A stretch of 64,000 bases of DNA, from positions 57,908 through 121,907 of the forward strand of contig JAQBTQ010000004.1 of NCBI GenBank assembly GCA_027624855.1, given 5' to 3'. Positions 28,792 to 37,342 of this stretch are shown here, piece by piece. The number at the start of each line of letters is the position of its first letter. Within the stretch, counting starts at the first letter, position 1. The position numbers and the translations under genes were made by a program. A model generated the notes under the pieces. That model saw only the letters and a list, made by a program, of their open reading frames with translations, did not search any database and was not told where the DNA came from. This DNA is from Bacteroidota bacterium (GTDB taxonomy: Bacteria; Bacteroidota; Bacteroidia; Flavobacteriales_D; Sanyastnellaceae).

Positions 28792-29034
28792 ATGAGCCGC
28801 GTATGTCAGTTAACAGGAAAGAAAGTGATGGTTGGGAACAATGTTTCTCACTCCAAGCGACGAACCAAGCGCACTTTCTACCCGAATTTGCAGAAGAAGC
28901 GTTTTTATGACGCAGAAGATGGAACATACATGACCCTTCGGGTCTCAACCTCGGCCATGCGAACCATCAGCAAAATTGGATTGAAGGCAGCCATTGCACA
29001 AGCAAAGGCAAAGGGCACGTTTGTTGAAAGTTAA
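28792..29034 (+). CDS. rpmB: 50S ribosomal protein L28
   Basis: An 80-residue basic ribosomal protein. MSRVCQLTGKKVMVGNNVSHS, given in pieces, is the typical L28 start, and TKRTFYPNLQKKRF and LRVSTSAMRTISKIGL are conserved. In many Bacteroidota the next genes are rpmG and a DUF4295 gene; here a strong terminator follows within 25 bases, so rpmB stands alone. The rest of the cluster must lie elsewhere if present. Confidence 0.97.
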   Translation: MSRVCQLTGKKVMVGNNVSHSKRRTKRTFYPNLQKKRFYDAEDGTYMTLRVSTSAMRTISKIGLKAAIAQAKAKGTFVES

Positions 29035-29055
29035 TGGACCAACTAAACCGAAACG

Positions 29056-29082
29056 AAAAAACCCGCAATTGCGGGTTTTTTT
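29056..29082. terminator. Bidirectional intrinsic terminator after rpmB
   Basis: A perfect stem AAAAAACCCGC/GCGGGTTTTTT with loop AATT. A- and T-runs on both sides allow it to serve rpmB and the convergent prohibitin-like gene. Confidence 0.88.
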
Positions 29083-29120
29083 GTGCCTTTATTTTTGGCG
29101 TCAACTTTGTTTGCTCAAGA

Positions 29121-29951
29121 TCAGTTGTCACCTAAAATCAAAGGAAGTCCATCCTTGGCTGAGCCGATTACGACCACTTTTGTGTTGGTGCTGTTGGCCA
29201 ATGCAGATGTCGCTTCAATGCCTTTCCATTTAAGTAGCTCTTGGCTGATGCCTCGGGACACGATTTCCTGGTAGTCGCGAATGCCTTCTGCCTCGATTCT
29301 CATCCTTTCTGCTTCCTTGGATGCTTTTTCAAGACGAAATTCATATTCAAGGGACTCTTGCTCCTGTTGTAGTTTTCGTTCGATGGCTTCTTCCAACTTT
29401 ATTGGAAGACGAATGTTTCGGATCAAGACGTCGTTCAATTGAAGGTAATTTTCAGAAAGTTTTTCTTTCATTCGCTCATCAATCTCTTGCTGAATTTCAT
29501 CTCGTTTGGTGGTGTTGAATTCCTCTGGCAAATACTTCGCAATCACTTCCCTTGCGACTGATCGCATTGCAGGAACGACCACTTTTTCTTCATAATTCTT
29601 CCCACGTTCAATTTCAAGTAGCCCCAATTGATTGAAATCAGGTTGGTAGAATACGGTCATGTCCATTTCAATCTTTAGAAGATTCGAACTCAGCACTTCC
29701 AATTGTTCCATGCGCTCTTTTTGTCGGATTTCGTATTGGTAGACCTTGTTCCATGGAGCTTTGAAATGGAAACCTGAATTCATAGGTTCTTCATTTGGGT
29801 CTACGCCATCTCCAAATGTGTGGAAAAGCAAGCCCGCGTGTCCAGATGGGATGGTGACCGTTAAGGAACCCCACAAAAGGAGGATGGGTGCAAAAAGCAG
29901 GGCGACAATCAGTAAGCGCCGCAAATTGTTGGTGTTGGGTTGTTGTGACAT
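29121..29951 (-). CDS. Prohibitin-family (SPFH) membrane protein
   Basis: A 276-residue SPFH/Band 7 protein. One N-terminal membrane helix (about residues 12-32) is followed by the SPFH domain (TVTIPSGHAGLLFHTFGDGV to about residue 215) and a coiled-coil region rich in Glu and Arg (about 185-235). Prohibitins form ring assemblies in the membrane and scaffold proteases such as FtsH; that partnership here is inference, although ftsH is in the same window. It lies downstream of the VWA gene on the same strand after 81 bases. Confidence 0.92.
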   Translation of the reverse strand: MSQQPNTNNLRRLLIVALLFAPILLLWGSLTVTIPSGHAGLLFHTFGDGVDPNEEPMNSGFHFKAPWNKVYQYEIRQKERMEQLEVLSSNLLKIEMDMTVFYQPDFNQLGLLEIERGKNYEEKVVVPAMRSVAREVIAKYLPEEFNTTKRDEIQQEIDERMKEKLSENYLQLNDVLIRNIRLPIKLEEAIERKLQQEQESLEYEFRLEKASKEAERMRIEAEGIRDYQEIVSRGISQELLKWKGIEATSALANSTNTKVVVIGSAKDGLPLILGDN

Positions 29952-30032
29952 GGCGCGAAATTACTGCACGGTGATGTCATTGCGTGTTACATCGAGGCGA
30001 ATTACGTTTTTTTAAAAATCACCCAGGAGTAT

Positions 30033-32210
30033 TCAATAACCGAGGTTTCTCCTCCTAATCGTCCATTCAAGCGATAATAGGATTAAAAGACCTAGCAGCC
30101 ATTGCCACCAATCCACTAAATCGCGCAACGTGGTTTGGGCGTGAAGAATGGTTTGCGGGTTTTCATTGGGGTATATGGTGTCAATCACTTCCTTTGGATT
30201 GAGTCCAGCCATATCGCCGAGGAATTTACCCGCTGAACGATCTGAAATTCGGGTAAGTAGGCCATGATCTGCGGCCAAATTCGAATGTTCTATTTGACGA
30301 TTCTCGACAATCACGAGGCCGTTTTCTTCAAAGTTGATTCCGTCGATGTTGCATTTGGCTCGCCATCGGTAAGTTCCTTCGGGCATCTTGCCGAAGTCAG
30401 CTGCATAACCTGTGTTGGATACCAGCATGGTTTGTTTGAAGTCTTGGCCTTGTTCATCGGTCAATACCACTCCAATTTCGATGTTTGAAATAGGATTCCA
30501 CGCCGCATCATACGCTTCTCCCTTGATGAGAAGTCTTTCATCTGTAGCAATTCGGCGATCCGATTCGACAAGCAATCGCTTACGGGAATCCTTTGCGGCC
30601 AAAAATTGAACTTGCTTTTGAATGAATTCATTGAAAGACTGGTGGCTGCCGTCTGCTCGGAATTGAGCCATTTTCCAGCGCCAGATTCCTTCGCCAATGG
30701 TCAAAATGCGACGATTACCTGAAGCGGGATTTTGCACGCCCCAAAAGACATCTTGCGTTTCAATTGAGCCCAATTGTCGGAATAACAGCGGGTTCCATGC
30801 AGCCGACCATTTAGAGTCCTCAAAAGGACCCGTAAATGGTGGCCATTGGGCCACCGTTGAGCCCAATTCTGGGGGGAATTCCAAAGTTGAGAAGTTGGAG
30901 TTGAGGCGTGCTTTGTGAGATTGGGTTAAATCTCCTTTATTCGAAAGTTCAACGCCCAACTCATTCGGAGCTTGGAGGAATTCCCAAGTGGCTTGCGTCC
31001 CCGCTATCCACCAAACGGGTTTTTCAAAAGTAGCAAACCAATCGACCCAATTCTTTCCTCCAAACTTACTTCCTAGGATATTGTGGGCGACAATTACATC
31101 CGACTTCTCGATTGCTGCATTCAAGGCATTCGCATCACGTAAGGATGATAAATTATAGGATTGCACTTCAAATCCGTCCAAACCTTTGATCGCCGTTCTG
31201 ATGGAACCAGCGTCTGGATGGGGAAATTGCGAAATCATTGTGATGAGACGCCTGCTCTCTTTGACTTCGACGTAGAATCGCCTGCGATTATTCGTTACAT
31301 CGTATTCGTTTTCTGCTGCAAGAATTTCAATGTCAAATCGTTGGGTTCCAACTTCAGTCGCTTCGAGTTGAAATGAAAACTTTAAGATATCACGATTGGT
31401 CGTGTGCGTCCATTTTTCCGAGGCGATTCGCCTTCCGTTGGTTTTAATTTCGAGGCTGCCGTTTGCATTTTCAAACCCTTGAGACTCAACAAATACTTCG
31501 ACTGGAAAAGTATTACCGAGGTAGGCCACACGGTTATGATTCACATTGGCCACCCAACGATCTCGAACGGTAGTGGTGTCTCCCATTCCGACAGTCCAGA
31601 TCGGAAGGTTAGGCCAGTTGATTCCATAATCTGGCGCAGCTCCTCGATTCACTAATCCATCCGAAACCAGCAAGACCCCCGCAATGTTACGGTTTTCAAT
31701 GCGATTGGTTAATTCTCGAACCGCTCGATCCAAATTCGTCTGGGTTCCCTGCCATTTCCAAGAAGTATCCATCAGCGCGTATTTGGGAAGCAGCTCATTC
31801 GAAAAACCATACGATTCAATGGCCATTCCACGTGTTTGAATTCCGCTTTCAAAATCTCGACACCATTCATGTATGGCTTGACTGGCGGTTGCGGAGTCCA
31901 CGCGATTTAGAACGGAGGCACTTTCATCGACCAATAGAATGGTTACGGGCAATTCTTTTTCAAATGATTCCTTTCTGATCAAGGGTTCGAGCAGTAAAAA
32001 TCCCAAGCCAGCGATAATCAAGAATCTCAGTGCGCCCAAAAACAGGCGACTGATTGGTGTCAGTCCGTTTCCGGTAGAAGTTCGATGGGTCCCTGACCTC
32101 CAACCGTACAAAATTATTCCAACCAGTGCGGCGCCGCAGATCAACAGAGCCCACTGCCACCCTTCAGCTTCGACTACCCAATCCGTTGGCATTGTGGTTT
32201 GGAACATCAT
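30033..32210 (-). CDS. VWA-like domain membrane protein
   Basis: A 725-residue inner-membrane protein. Two N-terminal membrane helices (about residues 20-38 and 58-78) precede a von Willebrand A-like domain whose start ITILLVDESASV resembles DxSxS, with Glu in place of one residue, and which includes GVLLVSDGLVNRG. A beta-rich extracytoplasmic region follows, and a final helix lies near residue 705 with a short basic tail. The domain order is that of large Bacteroidota membrane proteins with CARDB-like repeats. Its role is unknown; protein binding at the membrane is likely. It is the last gene of the amidase-MCE-Fe-S-fabG run, 20 bases after fabG. Confidence 0.75.
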   Translation of the reverse strand: MMFQTTMPTDWVVEAEGWQWALLICGAALVGIILYGWRSGTHRTSTGNGLTPISRLFLGALRFLIIAGLGFLLLEPLIRKESFEKELPVTILLVDESASVLNRVDSATASQAIHEWCRDFESGIQTRGMAIESYGFSNELLPKYALMDTSWKWQGTQTNLDRAVRELTNRIENRNIAGVLLVSDGLVNRGAAPDYGINWPNLPIWTVGMGDTTTVRDRWVANVNHNRVAYLGNTFPVEVFVESQGFENANGSLEIKTNGRRIASEKWTHTTNRDILKFSFQLEATEVGTQRFDIEILAAENEYDVTNNRRRFYVEVKESRRLITMISQFPHPDAGSIRTAIKGLDGFEVQSYNLSSLRDANALNAAIEKSDVIVAHNILGSKFGGKNWVDWFATFEKPVWWIAGTQATWEFLQAPNELGVELSNKGDLTQSHKARLNSNFSTLEFPPELGSTVAQWPPFTGPFEDSKWSAAWNPLLFRQLGSIETQDVFWGVQNPASGNRRILTIGEGIWRWKMAQFRADGSHQSFNEFIQKQVQFLAAKDSRKRLLVESDRRIATDERLLIKGEAYDAAWNPISNIEIGVVLTDEQGQDFKQTMLVSNTGYAADFGKMPEGTYRWRAKCNIDGINFEENGLVIVENRQIEHSNLAADHGLLTRISDRSAGKFLGDMAGLNPKEVIDTIYPNENPQTILHAQTTLRDLVDWWQWLLGLLILLSLEWTIRRRNLGY

Positions 32211-32230
32211 TGTTGATCCGGGTCGTAGCG

Positions 32231-32977
32231 CTAGGCAGTGATCATGCCCCCATCAATGCAAATGGTTTGTCCGGTGATGTACGAGCTCATATCGCTTGCC
32301 AAGAAAGTGCACAGCTGAGCGACATCTTCGGGTTGTCCGCCTCGTTTTAGCGGGATGGCATCTCTCCATCCCTGCACCGTAGCTTCATCAAGAGCACCGG
32401 TCATTTCAGTTTCAATGAATCCAGGAGCTATGGCGTTGCATCGAATGTTGCGGGAACCTAATTCCAATGCAACGGATTTTGTGAATCCCAAAATTCCAGC
32501 TTTGGATGCGGCATAATTGGCTTGTCCCGCATTCCCTTGAACGCCCACAACTGAACTCACGTTGATGATGCTTCCAGAACGCGCTTTGAGCATGGTTCGC
32601 ATCACGGCTTTGGTCAATGCGAAACAGGATTTGAGGTTGACGTTGATGACCCGATCCCATTGTTCTTCATTCATTCGCATCAGGAGTGTATCCTCGGTAA
32701 TGCCCGCGTTATTTACGACGATATCAACTGTTCCAAAGGCGTCAACCACTTGATTGACCAATTGTTCAGCTTGATCCATTTGAGCGGCATCGGACTTAAA
32801 CCCTCTGACTTCACCGCCATTTGCTGTCAGCTCTTTTTCGAGGGCCTTAGCTTTTTCTTCAGATGAATGGTAGGTGAAGGCAACTTTGGCACCTTGTTCG
32901 ACAAATTCCTTCGCAATGGCCTTTCCAATTCCGCGCGATGCGCCTGTAATGATGGCCACTTTTCCGTTTAATAGCAT
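32231..32977 (-). CDS. fabG: 3-oxoacyl-[acyl-carrier-protein] reductase
   Basis: A 248-residue short-chain dehydrogenase, the NADPH-dependent reductase of fatty acid elongation. TGASRGIGKAIA binds the cofactor, NNAG is present, and the catalytic triad is Ser in NVSSVVG with Tyr and Lys in YAASK. The length and C-terminal ITGQTICIDGGM are typical of FabG rather than of a generic SDR. It lies nine bases after the Fe-S protein gene and before the VWA gene, not in a fatty-acid operon. Confidence 0.94.
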   Translation of the reverse strand: MLLNGKVAIITGASRGIGKAIAKEFVEQGAKVAFTYHSSEEKAKALEKELTANGGEVRGFKSDAAQMDQAEQLVNQVVDAFGTVDIVVNNAGITEDTLLMRMNEEQWDRVINVNLKSCFALTKAVMRTMLKARSGSIINVSSVVGVQGNAGQANYAASKAGILGFTKSVALELGSRNIRCNAIAPGFIETEMTGALDEATVQGWRDAIPLKRGGQPEDVAQLCTFLASDMSSYITGQTICIDGGMITA

Positions 32978-32986
32978 GGGGTAGAT

Positions 32987-33796
32987 TTAAGATGTAGGTG
33001 ATTCCAGTAAATCAGCAGATTCAGCAATCAGTTCAGCGATGTCCCTCACGACAACGTCAGATTCTTGATTGGCATTTTTGACTCCGTCGGTCATCATGGT
33101 GTTACAGAATGGGCATCCTGTAGCGATAACCTCTGGGTTGTTTTCCAAGGCTTCATCCGTTCGAGAATGATTGACTTCTTTGTTTCCGGGCTCCGCTTCT
33201 TTGAACATTTGTGCTCCGCCAGCACCGCAACACATGGCGTTTTGTTTGCAGCGCCTCATTTCGAACAATTCAGCATCCAATTTGGCAATCACTTCACGAG
33301 GTGCGAGGTATTCCCCATTGGCGCGCCCCAAGTAACAGGGGTCGTGGAAGGTGATTCGCTTTCCTTTGAATGGCGCGTCACTTTTCATTTTAAGCTTGCC
33401 CGTCTCGATGAGCTCACGAATGAATTGCGTATGATGTAACACTTCATATTGGCCTCCAAGTTCTGGATATTCATTTTTCAGAATGTTGAAACAATGAGGG
33501 CAACCAGTGATGATGCGTTGGATACCATAACCGTTGAGTGTTGCAATATTTTGCGCGGCTTGCATCTGATACAAAAATTCATTGCCTGCGCGTTTTGCGG
33601 GATCACCTGTGCAACTTTCCTCCTGTCCAAGAACTGCGAAAGAGGTATTGCTTGCGTGTAAAATTTTTGCAATCGCTTTGGTTATGCGCTTTGCTCGATC
33701 ATCGAAACTTCCGGCGCAACCCACCCAAAATAAAACTTCTGGAGTTTGGCCAGCTGCCGTCATTTCGGCCATGGTAGGAATGTGGAATGCACTCAT
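32987..33796 (-). CDS. HdrB-like (Fe-S)-binding protein with two CCG domains
   Basis: A 269-residue cytoplasmic protein with the cysteine-rich CCG repeats of heterodisulfide reductase subunit B. The first repeat includes WVGCAGSFDDRA and TGCPHC, the second HDPCYLGR, CCGAGGAQMF and TGCPFC. These cysteines bind a noncubane Fe-S cluster in HdrB. The start at 33796 (MSAFHIPTMAEM) is used; the longer frame overlaps the previous gene. It is paired with the membrane Fe-S protein (11-base gap), and both probably carry electrons between a quinone or flavoprotein and an unknown acceptor. Confidence 0.88.
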   Translation of the reverse strand: MSAFHIPTMAEMTAAGQTPEVLFWVGCAGSFDDRAKRITKAIAKILHASNTSFAVLGQEESCTGDPAKRAGNEFLYQMQAAQNIATLNGYGIQRIITGCPHCFNILKNEYPELGGQYEVLHHTQFIRELIETGKLKMKSDAPFKGKRITFHDPCYLGRANGEYLAPREVIAKLDAELFEMRRCKQNAMCCGAGGAQMFKEAEPGNKEVNHSRTDEALENNPEVIATGCPFCNTMMTDGVKNANQESDVVVRDIAELIAESADLLESPTS

Positions 33797-33807
33797 TGCT
33801 AGGCTGT

Positions 33808-35127
33808 CTACGATTCGTTGGTCCAATCGCCTCGGGTACCCGCTGGAAATGCCCAAGGAGCTCCGTTGTTCTCTATGTTGTTGAACATCGTGGTGATGGA
33901 CTCAGGTGATTTGCTGTCTTCCATTATGAGGCTGCGACGCATGTCCAAAATGATGCCCATGGGTGAAATGTTAATGGGGCATGCTTCAATGCATGCTTGG
34001 CAGCTTGTGCATGCCCATAACTCCTCCTCACTGATGTAGTCTCCCAGCAGGAATTTCCCATCGGATTCCCATTGGCCTTTATTCGCTTCTCGCTGCTTTC
34101 CAATTTCTTCGATTCGATCTCGGGTGGACATCATGATTTTTCGTGGGCTCAGCAATTTTCCCGTGAGATTTGCCGGACATTCTGACGTGCATCGACCGCA
34201 TTCTGTGCAGGTGTATGATTCGAGCAGTTGTTTCCAAGTGAGGTCGGTCGCATCCTTCACGCCGAATCGAGCCGGAGGCGCTTCGGTTTCTGGAGCAGCA
34301 GCATAAGGGTCGGCACTCGGGTCCATCATGAGGTCAACCTCTTTTTTCACCGAAGCCATATTGTCCATTTGCCCAAGAGGGTTCAAGTTTGAGTAATAGG
34401 TGTTCGGAAAGGCAAGAATGATGTGGAAATGCTTGGAATAAGTGACGTAAACCAAAAAAGCCAGGACACCAATGATATGAAACCACCACATGCTTCGTTC
34501 GAGAAGGATGATGCCTCCATCGGACAAACCAGCGTAAAGTGGTACGAGCCAAGAGCTGATCGGAAATGAACCCGCATCAACGTAATGGTCCAGTGCCCTT
34601 TGCTGTGCTATGGAATCAGCAGCATTCATACTCAAAAAAGCAAACATCAATAGGATCTCGACAACCAAGATGATGTTGGCATCCAGTGACGGCCATCCTT
34701 TTAAGTCCTTCGATACAAGGCGAGCCAAAGCCAAGCCATTCCTTCGAATGAAAAACACCACACAGGCAACAATCACTCCCAAGGCTAGCCATTCAAAGGC
34801 CCCGATCAACACATCATAGACGATTCCAATGCCAGCAAATGCTCGGTGCGTTCCGAATAACCCATCAAACAGGATTTCCAGGATTTCAATGTTGATGATG
34901 ATGAAGCCCGCGTATATGAGCAGATGCATCACACCAGCAACGGGACGCTTGGTCATTTTACCTTGGCCGAGGGCAACCCTTGCCATGGTGGACCAACGTT
35001 CTGACTTTCGCGTTGTCCCATCCCAAGGTTGGCCTGAAAGGATGTTGCGACGTATGACTCCGATTCGCCTCGCAAAAAGGAAAGACGCCGTGCCCAACAA
35101 CACGAAAAAAATGATCTGTCCAATCAT
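33808..35127 (-). CDS. Membrane-anchored dicluster ferredoxin (HdrC-like) protein
   Basis: A 439-residue protein with four or five membrane helices in its first 240 residues (NarI/DsrM-like), then two [4Fe-4S] motifs, CTECGRCTSECP and CTSCQACIEACP, in the C-terminal cytoplasmic half. It resembles fused HdrE-HdrC electron-transfer proteins that link the quinone pool to an HdrB-type partner, which is the next gene. The ATG at 35127 (MIGQIIFFVLLG) is preferred over a TTG at 35142 that overlaps the MCE gene stop. The acceptor is unknown. Confidence 0.88.
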   Translation of the reverse strand: MIGQIIFFVLLGTASFLFARRIGVIRRNILSGQPWDGTTRKSERWSTMARVALGQGKMTKRPVAGVMHLLIYAGFIIINIEILEILFDGLFGTHRAFAGIGIVYDVLIGAFEWLALGVIVACVVFFIRRNGLALARLVSKDLKGWPSLDANIILVVEILLMFAFLSMNAADSIAQQRALDHYVDAGSFPISSWLVPLYAGLSDGGIILLERSMWWFHIIGVLAFLVYVTYSKHFHIILAFPNTYYSNLNPLGQMDNMASVKKEVDLMMDPSADPYAAAPETEAPPARFGVKDATDLTWKQLLESYTCTECGRCTSECPANLTGKLLSPRKIMMSTRDRIEEIGKQREANKGQWESDGKFLLGDYISEEELWACTSCQACIEACPINISPMGIILDMRRSLIMEDSKSPESITTMFNNIENNGAPWAFPAGTRGDWTNES

Positions 35128-35138
35128 TGTTTCAGAGC

Positions 35139-36188
35139 TCAATTATCATCAGATGAACGATTCTCAATTTCTTCATCAATGATCTCCCTCAATTTTTCGA
35201 GTTCTTTTTCGGAAAGGGCTTTGTCTTGCTTTCGTCCGAAAACAGAGACGCGAACGTAGCGCCATGGATTCATGTACAAATCATTAATGAGGAATTCCAA
35301 TTCGCGATTGGTTTCGATTAACCCATTGTGAAGTGAATCACTGTTGATCAATTGTGCCAAGCTGCCCTCACCATTGTTGATTTTCCGTGTTATTTCATCC
35401 ACTTGAATCAAGGCTGTATTTGCACGTTCAATGGTCTGTGCAAAATTCACGGCCGCCAGCGAATCCGAAATATCCGAGAAATTTTCCATGACATTGGACA
35501 ACTCGTCATTGTGGTTTTTTAGGTTGGTCGTGATCCCATCCACATTGCGCAATATGCTGGCCAAAGTGGACCGGTTTTCGGCTACCATGGCATCCAACTT
35601 CAAGGAAGTTTGTTCCAAGCTTTCGACCGTGCGCTGAATGCTTTCGAATGCAGTTGGGAGACCGAGGGTGGCATCCGCTTCAAAAACAGCTTTCAGGTTT
35701 TCAAGGATGTCATCAACCCCATCGATCAATTGGTCTGTTTTGTTTTTTAACGGCATCAATTCGATGCGCACCGCCTCAGCGATTCCCATTTCCAGATCGC
35801 TGATCAACGTATCGCCGGGCAGAGCGAGTTCCTCACTTTCTCCATTGATTAGATCGATGGCCTTGGTTCCGAATAAATCGCTAGAAGTAATCTTCGCTTT
35901 GGCATCTCGGGTGAGCTTGAGTGACGACTCCTCAACATCAAATGCGACGATTAACGACCCATCGCCTGTTTCAGAAAAATAGACCCTGGTGACCTGGCCC
36001 ACTTTGAAACCATTGATCAGGACGGGATTTGAAATGGCCAATCCATCGATTTTTTCGTAGCGGGCATAATAAGTTTGGGAATTTCCAAATGGATTAAACC
36101 CACGCAGGTAATTCACCCCCAAGACAAGTAAGATCAATCCTACAATGACCAATGCACCAATCCGAAATTCTTTTGAAACTTGCCCCAC
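35139..36188 (-). CDS. MCE/MlaD family protein
   Basis: A 349-residue protein: one N-terminal membrane helix (about residues 11-29), an MCE domain (about 38-115, with FKVGQVTRVYF and SSDLFGTKAIDLI), then a long helical region with heptad spacing. It should be the periplasmic substrate-binding part of a lipid transporter between the membranes. The permease and ATPase (MlaE, MlaF) are not nearby. The start codon is GTG at 36188. It lies five bases after the amidase gene, a recurrent neighbour in Bacteroidota. Confidence 0.92.
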   Translation of the reverse strand: MGQVSKEFRIGALVIVGLILLVLGVNYLRGFNPFGNSQTYYARYEKIDGLAISNPVLINGFKVGQVTRVYFSETGDGSLIVAFDVEESSLKLTRDAKAKITSSDLFGTKAIDLINGESEELALPGDTLISDLEMGIAEAVRIELMPLKNKTDQLIDGVDDILENLKAVFEADATLGLPTAFESIQRTVESLEQTSLKLDAMVAENRSTLASILRNVDGITTNLKNHNDELSNVMENFSDISDSLAAVNFAQTIERANTALIQVDEITRKINNGEGSLAQLINSDSLHNGLIETNRELEFLINDLYMNPWRYVRVSVFGRKQDKALSEKELEKLREIIDEEIENRSSDDN

Positions 36189-36193
36189 TTCGA

Positions 36194-37342
36194 TTAGTTC
36201 TTGAGTAATGGTTTAACGCCCTGTTCATCCCAGGTTTCTCCTTCAAATTTTACCACAAAAGCATCCGTGAAACCCCGTTGGTGAATTTCGGATTTGAAGG
36301 TGCTGGCATCAACAGAAGACTGAAAGGTTCCCACTGCGTATTTATAGAATCCATTGCGAAGATACTCCACGACGTCTGTCAGGCCTTCGAGCCGTGAATC
36401 ATCTGTGGATAAGGCGTCCCGTGATGCCAAAAATTGCACGCGATAAGTGGGAGAAGGCAAGCGATCGGCTTGAGTCGGACTGTTGGTTTCTGAAGGTTTT
36501 ACTTCTTTATCCTCCTTATTTGTCAACCCTGATTCTTGCGTGTTAGGGCCTGGATGATGGATTTCTTTGTAGCTCCGGAAGGCTCGTAAAAGGGCTGAAG
36601 CCATCAATTCTTTGCCTTCAGCGGAATTGAGGAATTCTTCCTCAGACGGGTTGGTCAGGAACCCGAGCTCAACCAATACGGAAGGCATTTGGGTGAAGCT
36701 TATTACATAATATCCCGCTTGCCGAACTCCTCGGTCGGTTCGGCCAACACGGTCTTTGAATTGATTTTGAATCAAAGAGCCCAATTCGAGGCTTTGGCTC
36801 AGATAAACGGATTGTTTCAGTGAGAGCGCTATGAAGGTATCCGGATCTTTTGGGTCGAATCCAGCGTATCGTGTTTTGTAATCCTCTTCCCGATATATCG
36901 AAGCATTTTCCTGCATTGCGACCCTGAGGCTCTCCTCTGATTTGTGCATTCCCATGACGAACGTACTGGAGCCAATTGCAGTGGGTTTGGTGAAGGCATC
37001 GCAGTGAATGCTCATGAATAAGTCCGCTTGCGCGTCATTTGCAATGGCAACACGCTGCTTCAAAGTTGGATATGAATCTCCTGTGCGGGTCATAACAATT
37101 TTCACATCGGGAAAACGTTCACTGATGTAATCGCGCAAAAGCAAGGCCACGTCCAATGTCACATTTTTTTCAGTCGCCCCAAAGCGCCCTGTTCCCAAAT
37201 TTCCAGGATCGGTCCCGCCATGACCAGCATCAATGACCACGACCATGCTTGGAGGAACAGGGGAAAAGGATGCTGACAGCAATATGAACGCCGTCATCGC
37301 GCAAAGCACAGCGTGTTTCGTTAGTTTTGACTGCCGTTTCAT
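36194..37342 (-). CDS. N-acetylmuramoyl-L-alanine amidase with SPOR domain
   Basis: A 382-residue exported amidase_3-type enzyme that cuts the peptide from MurNAc in peptidoglycan. Zinc and catalytic residues appear in IDAGHGG, GATEKNVTL, SIHCDA and VELGFLTN. The C-terminal 75 residues look like a SPOR domain that targets septal glycan. The start is set at 37342 (MKRQSKLTK and then a signal helix); the frame is open 65 codons further but would bury the signal sequence. The ATG interlocks with the lptD ATG on the other strand in CATG. Confidence 0.9.
   Translation of the reverse strand: MKRQSKLTKHAVLCAMTAFILLSASFSPVPPSMVVVIDAGHGGTDPGNLGTGRFGATEKNVTLDVALLLRDYISERFPDVKIVMTRTGDSYPTLKQRVAIANDAQADLFMSIHCDAFTKPTAIGSSTFVMGMHKSEESLRVAMQENASIYREEDYKTRYAGFDPKDPDTFIALSLKQSVYLSQSLELGSLIQNQFKDRVGRTDRGVRQAGYYVISFTQMPSVLVELGFLTNPSEEEFLNSAEGKELMASALLRAFRSYKEIHHPGPNTQESGLTNKEDKEVKPSETNSPTQADRLPSPTYRVQFLASRDALSTDDSRLEGLTDVVEYLRNGFYKYAVGTFQSSVDASTFKSEIHQRGFTDAFVVKFEGETWDEQGVKPLLKN

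Noticed and set aside
37233..37340. Upstream extension of the lptD reading frame
   Set aside because: It runs antisense over the amidase signal sequence and has no signal-peptide character; the ATG at 37341 gives a proper signal.
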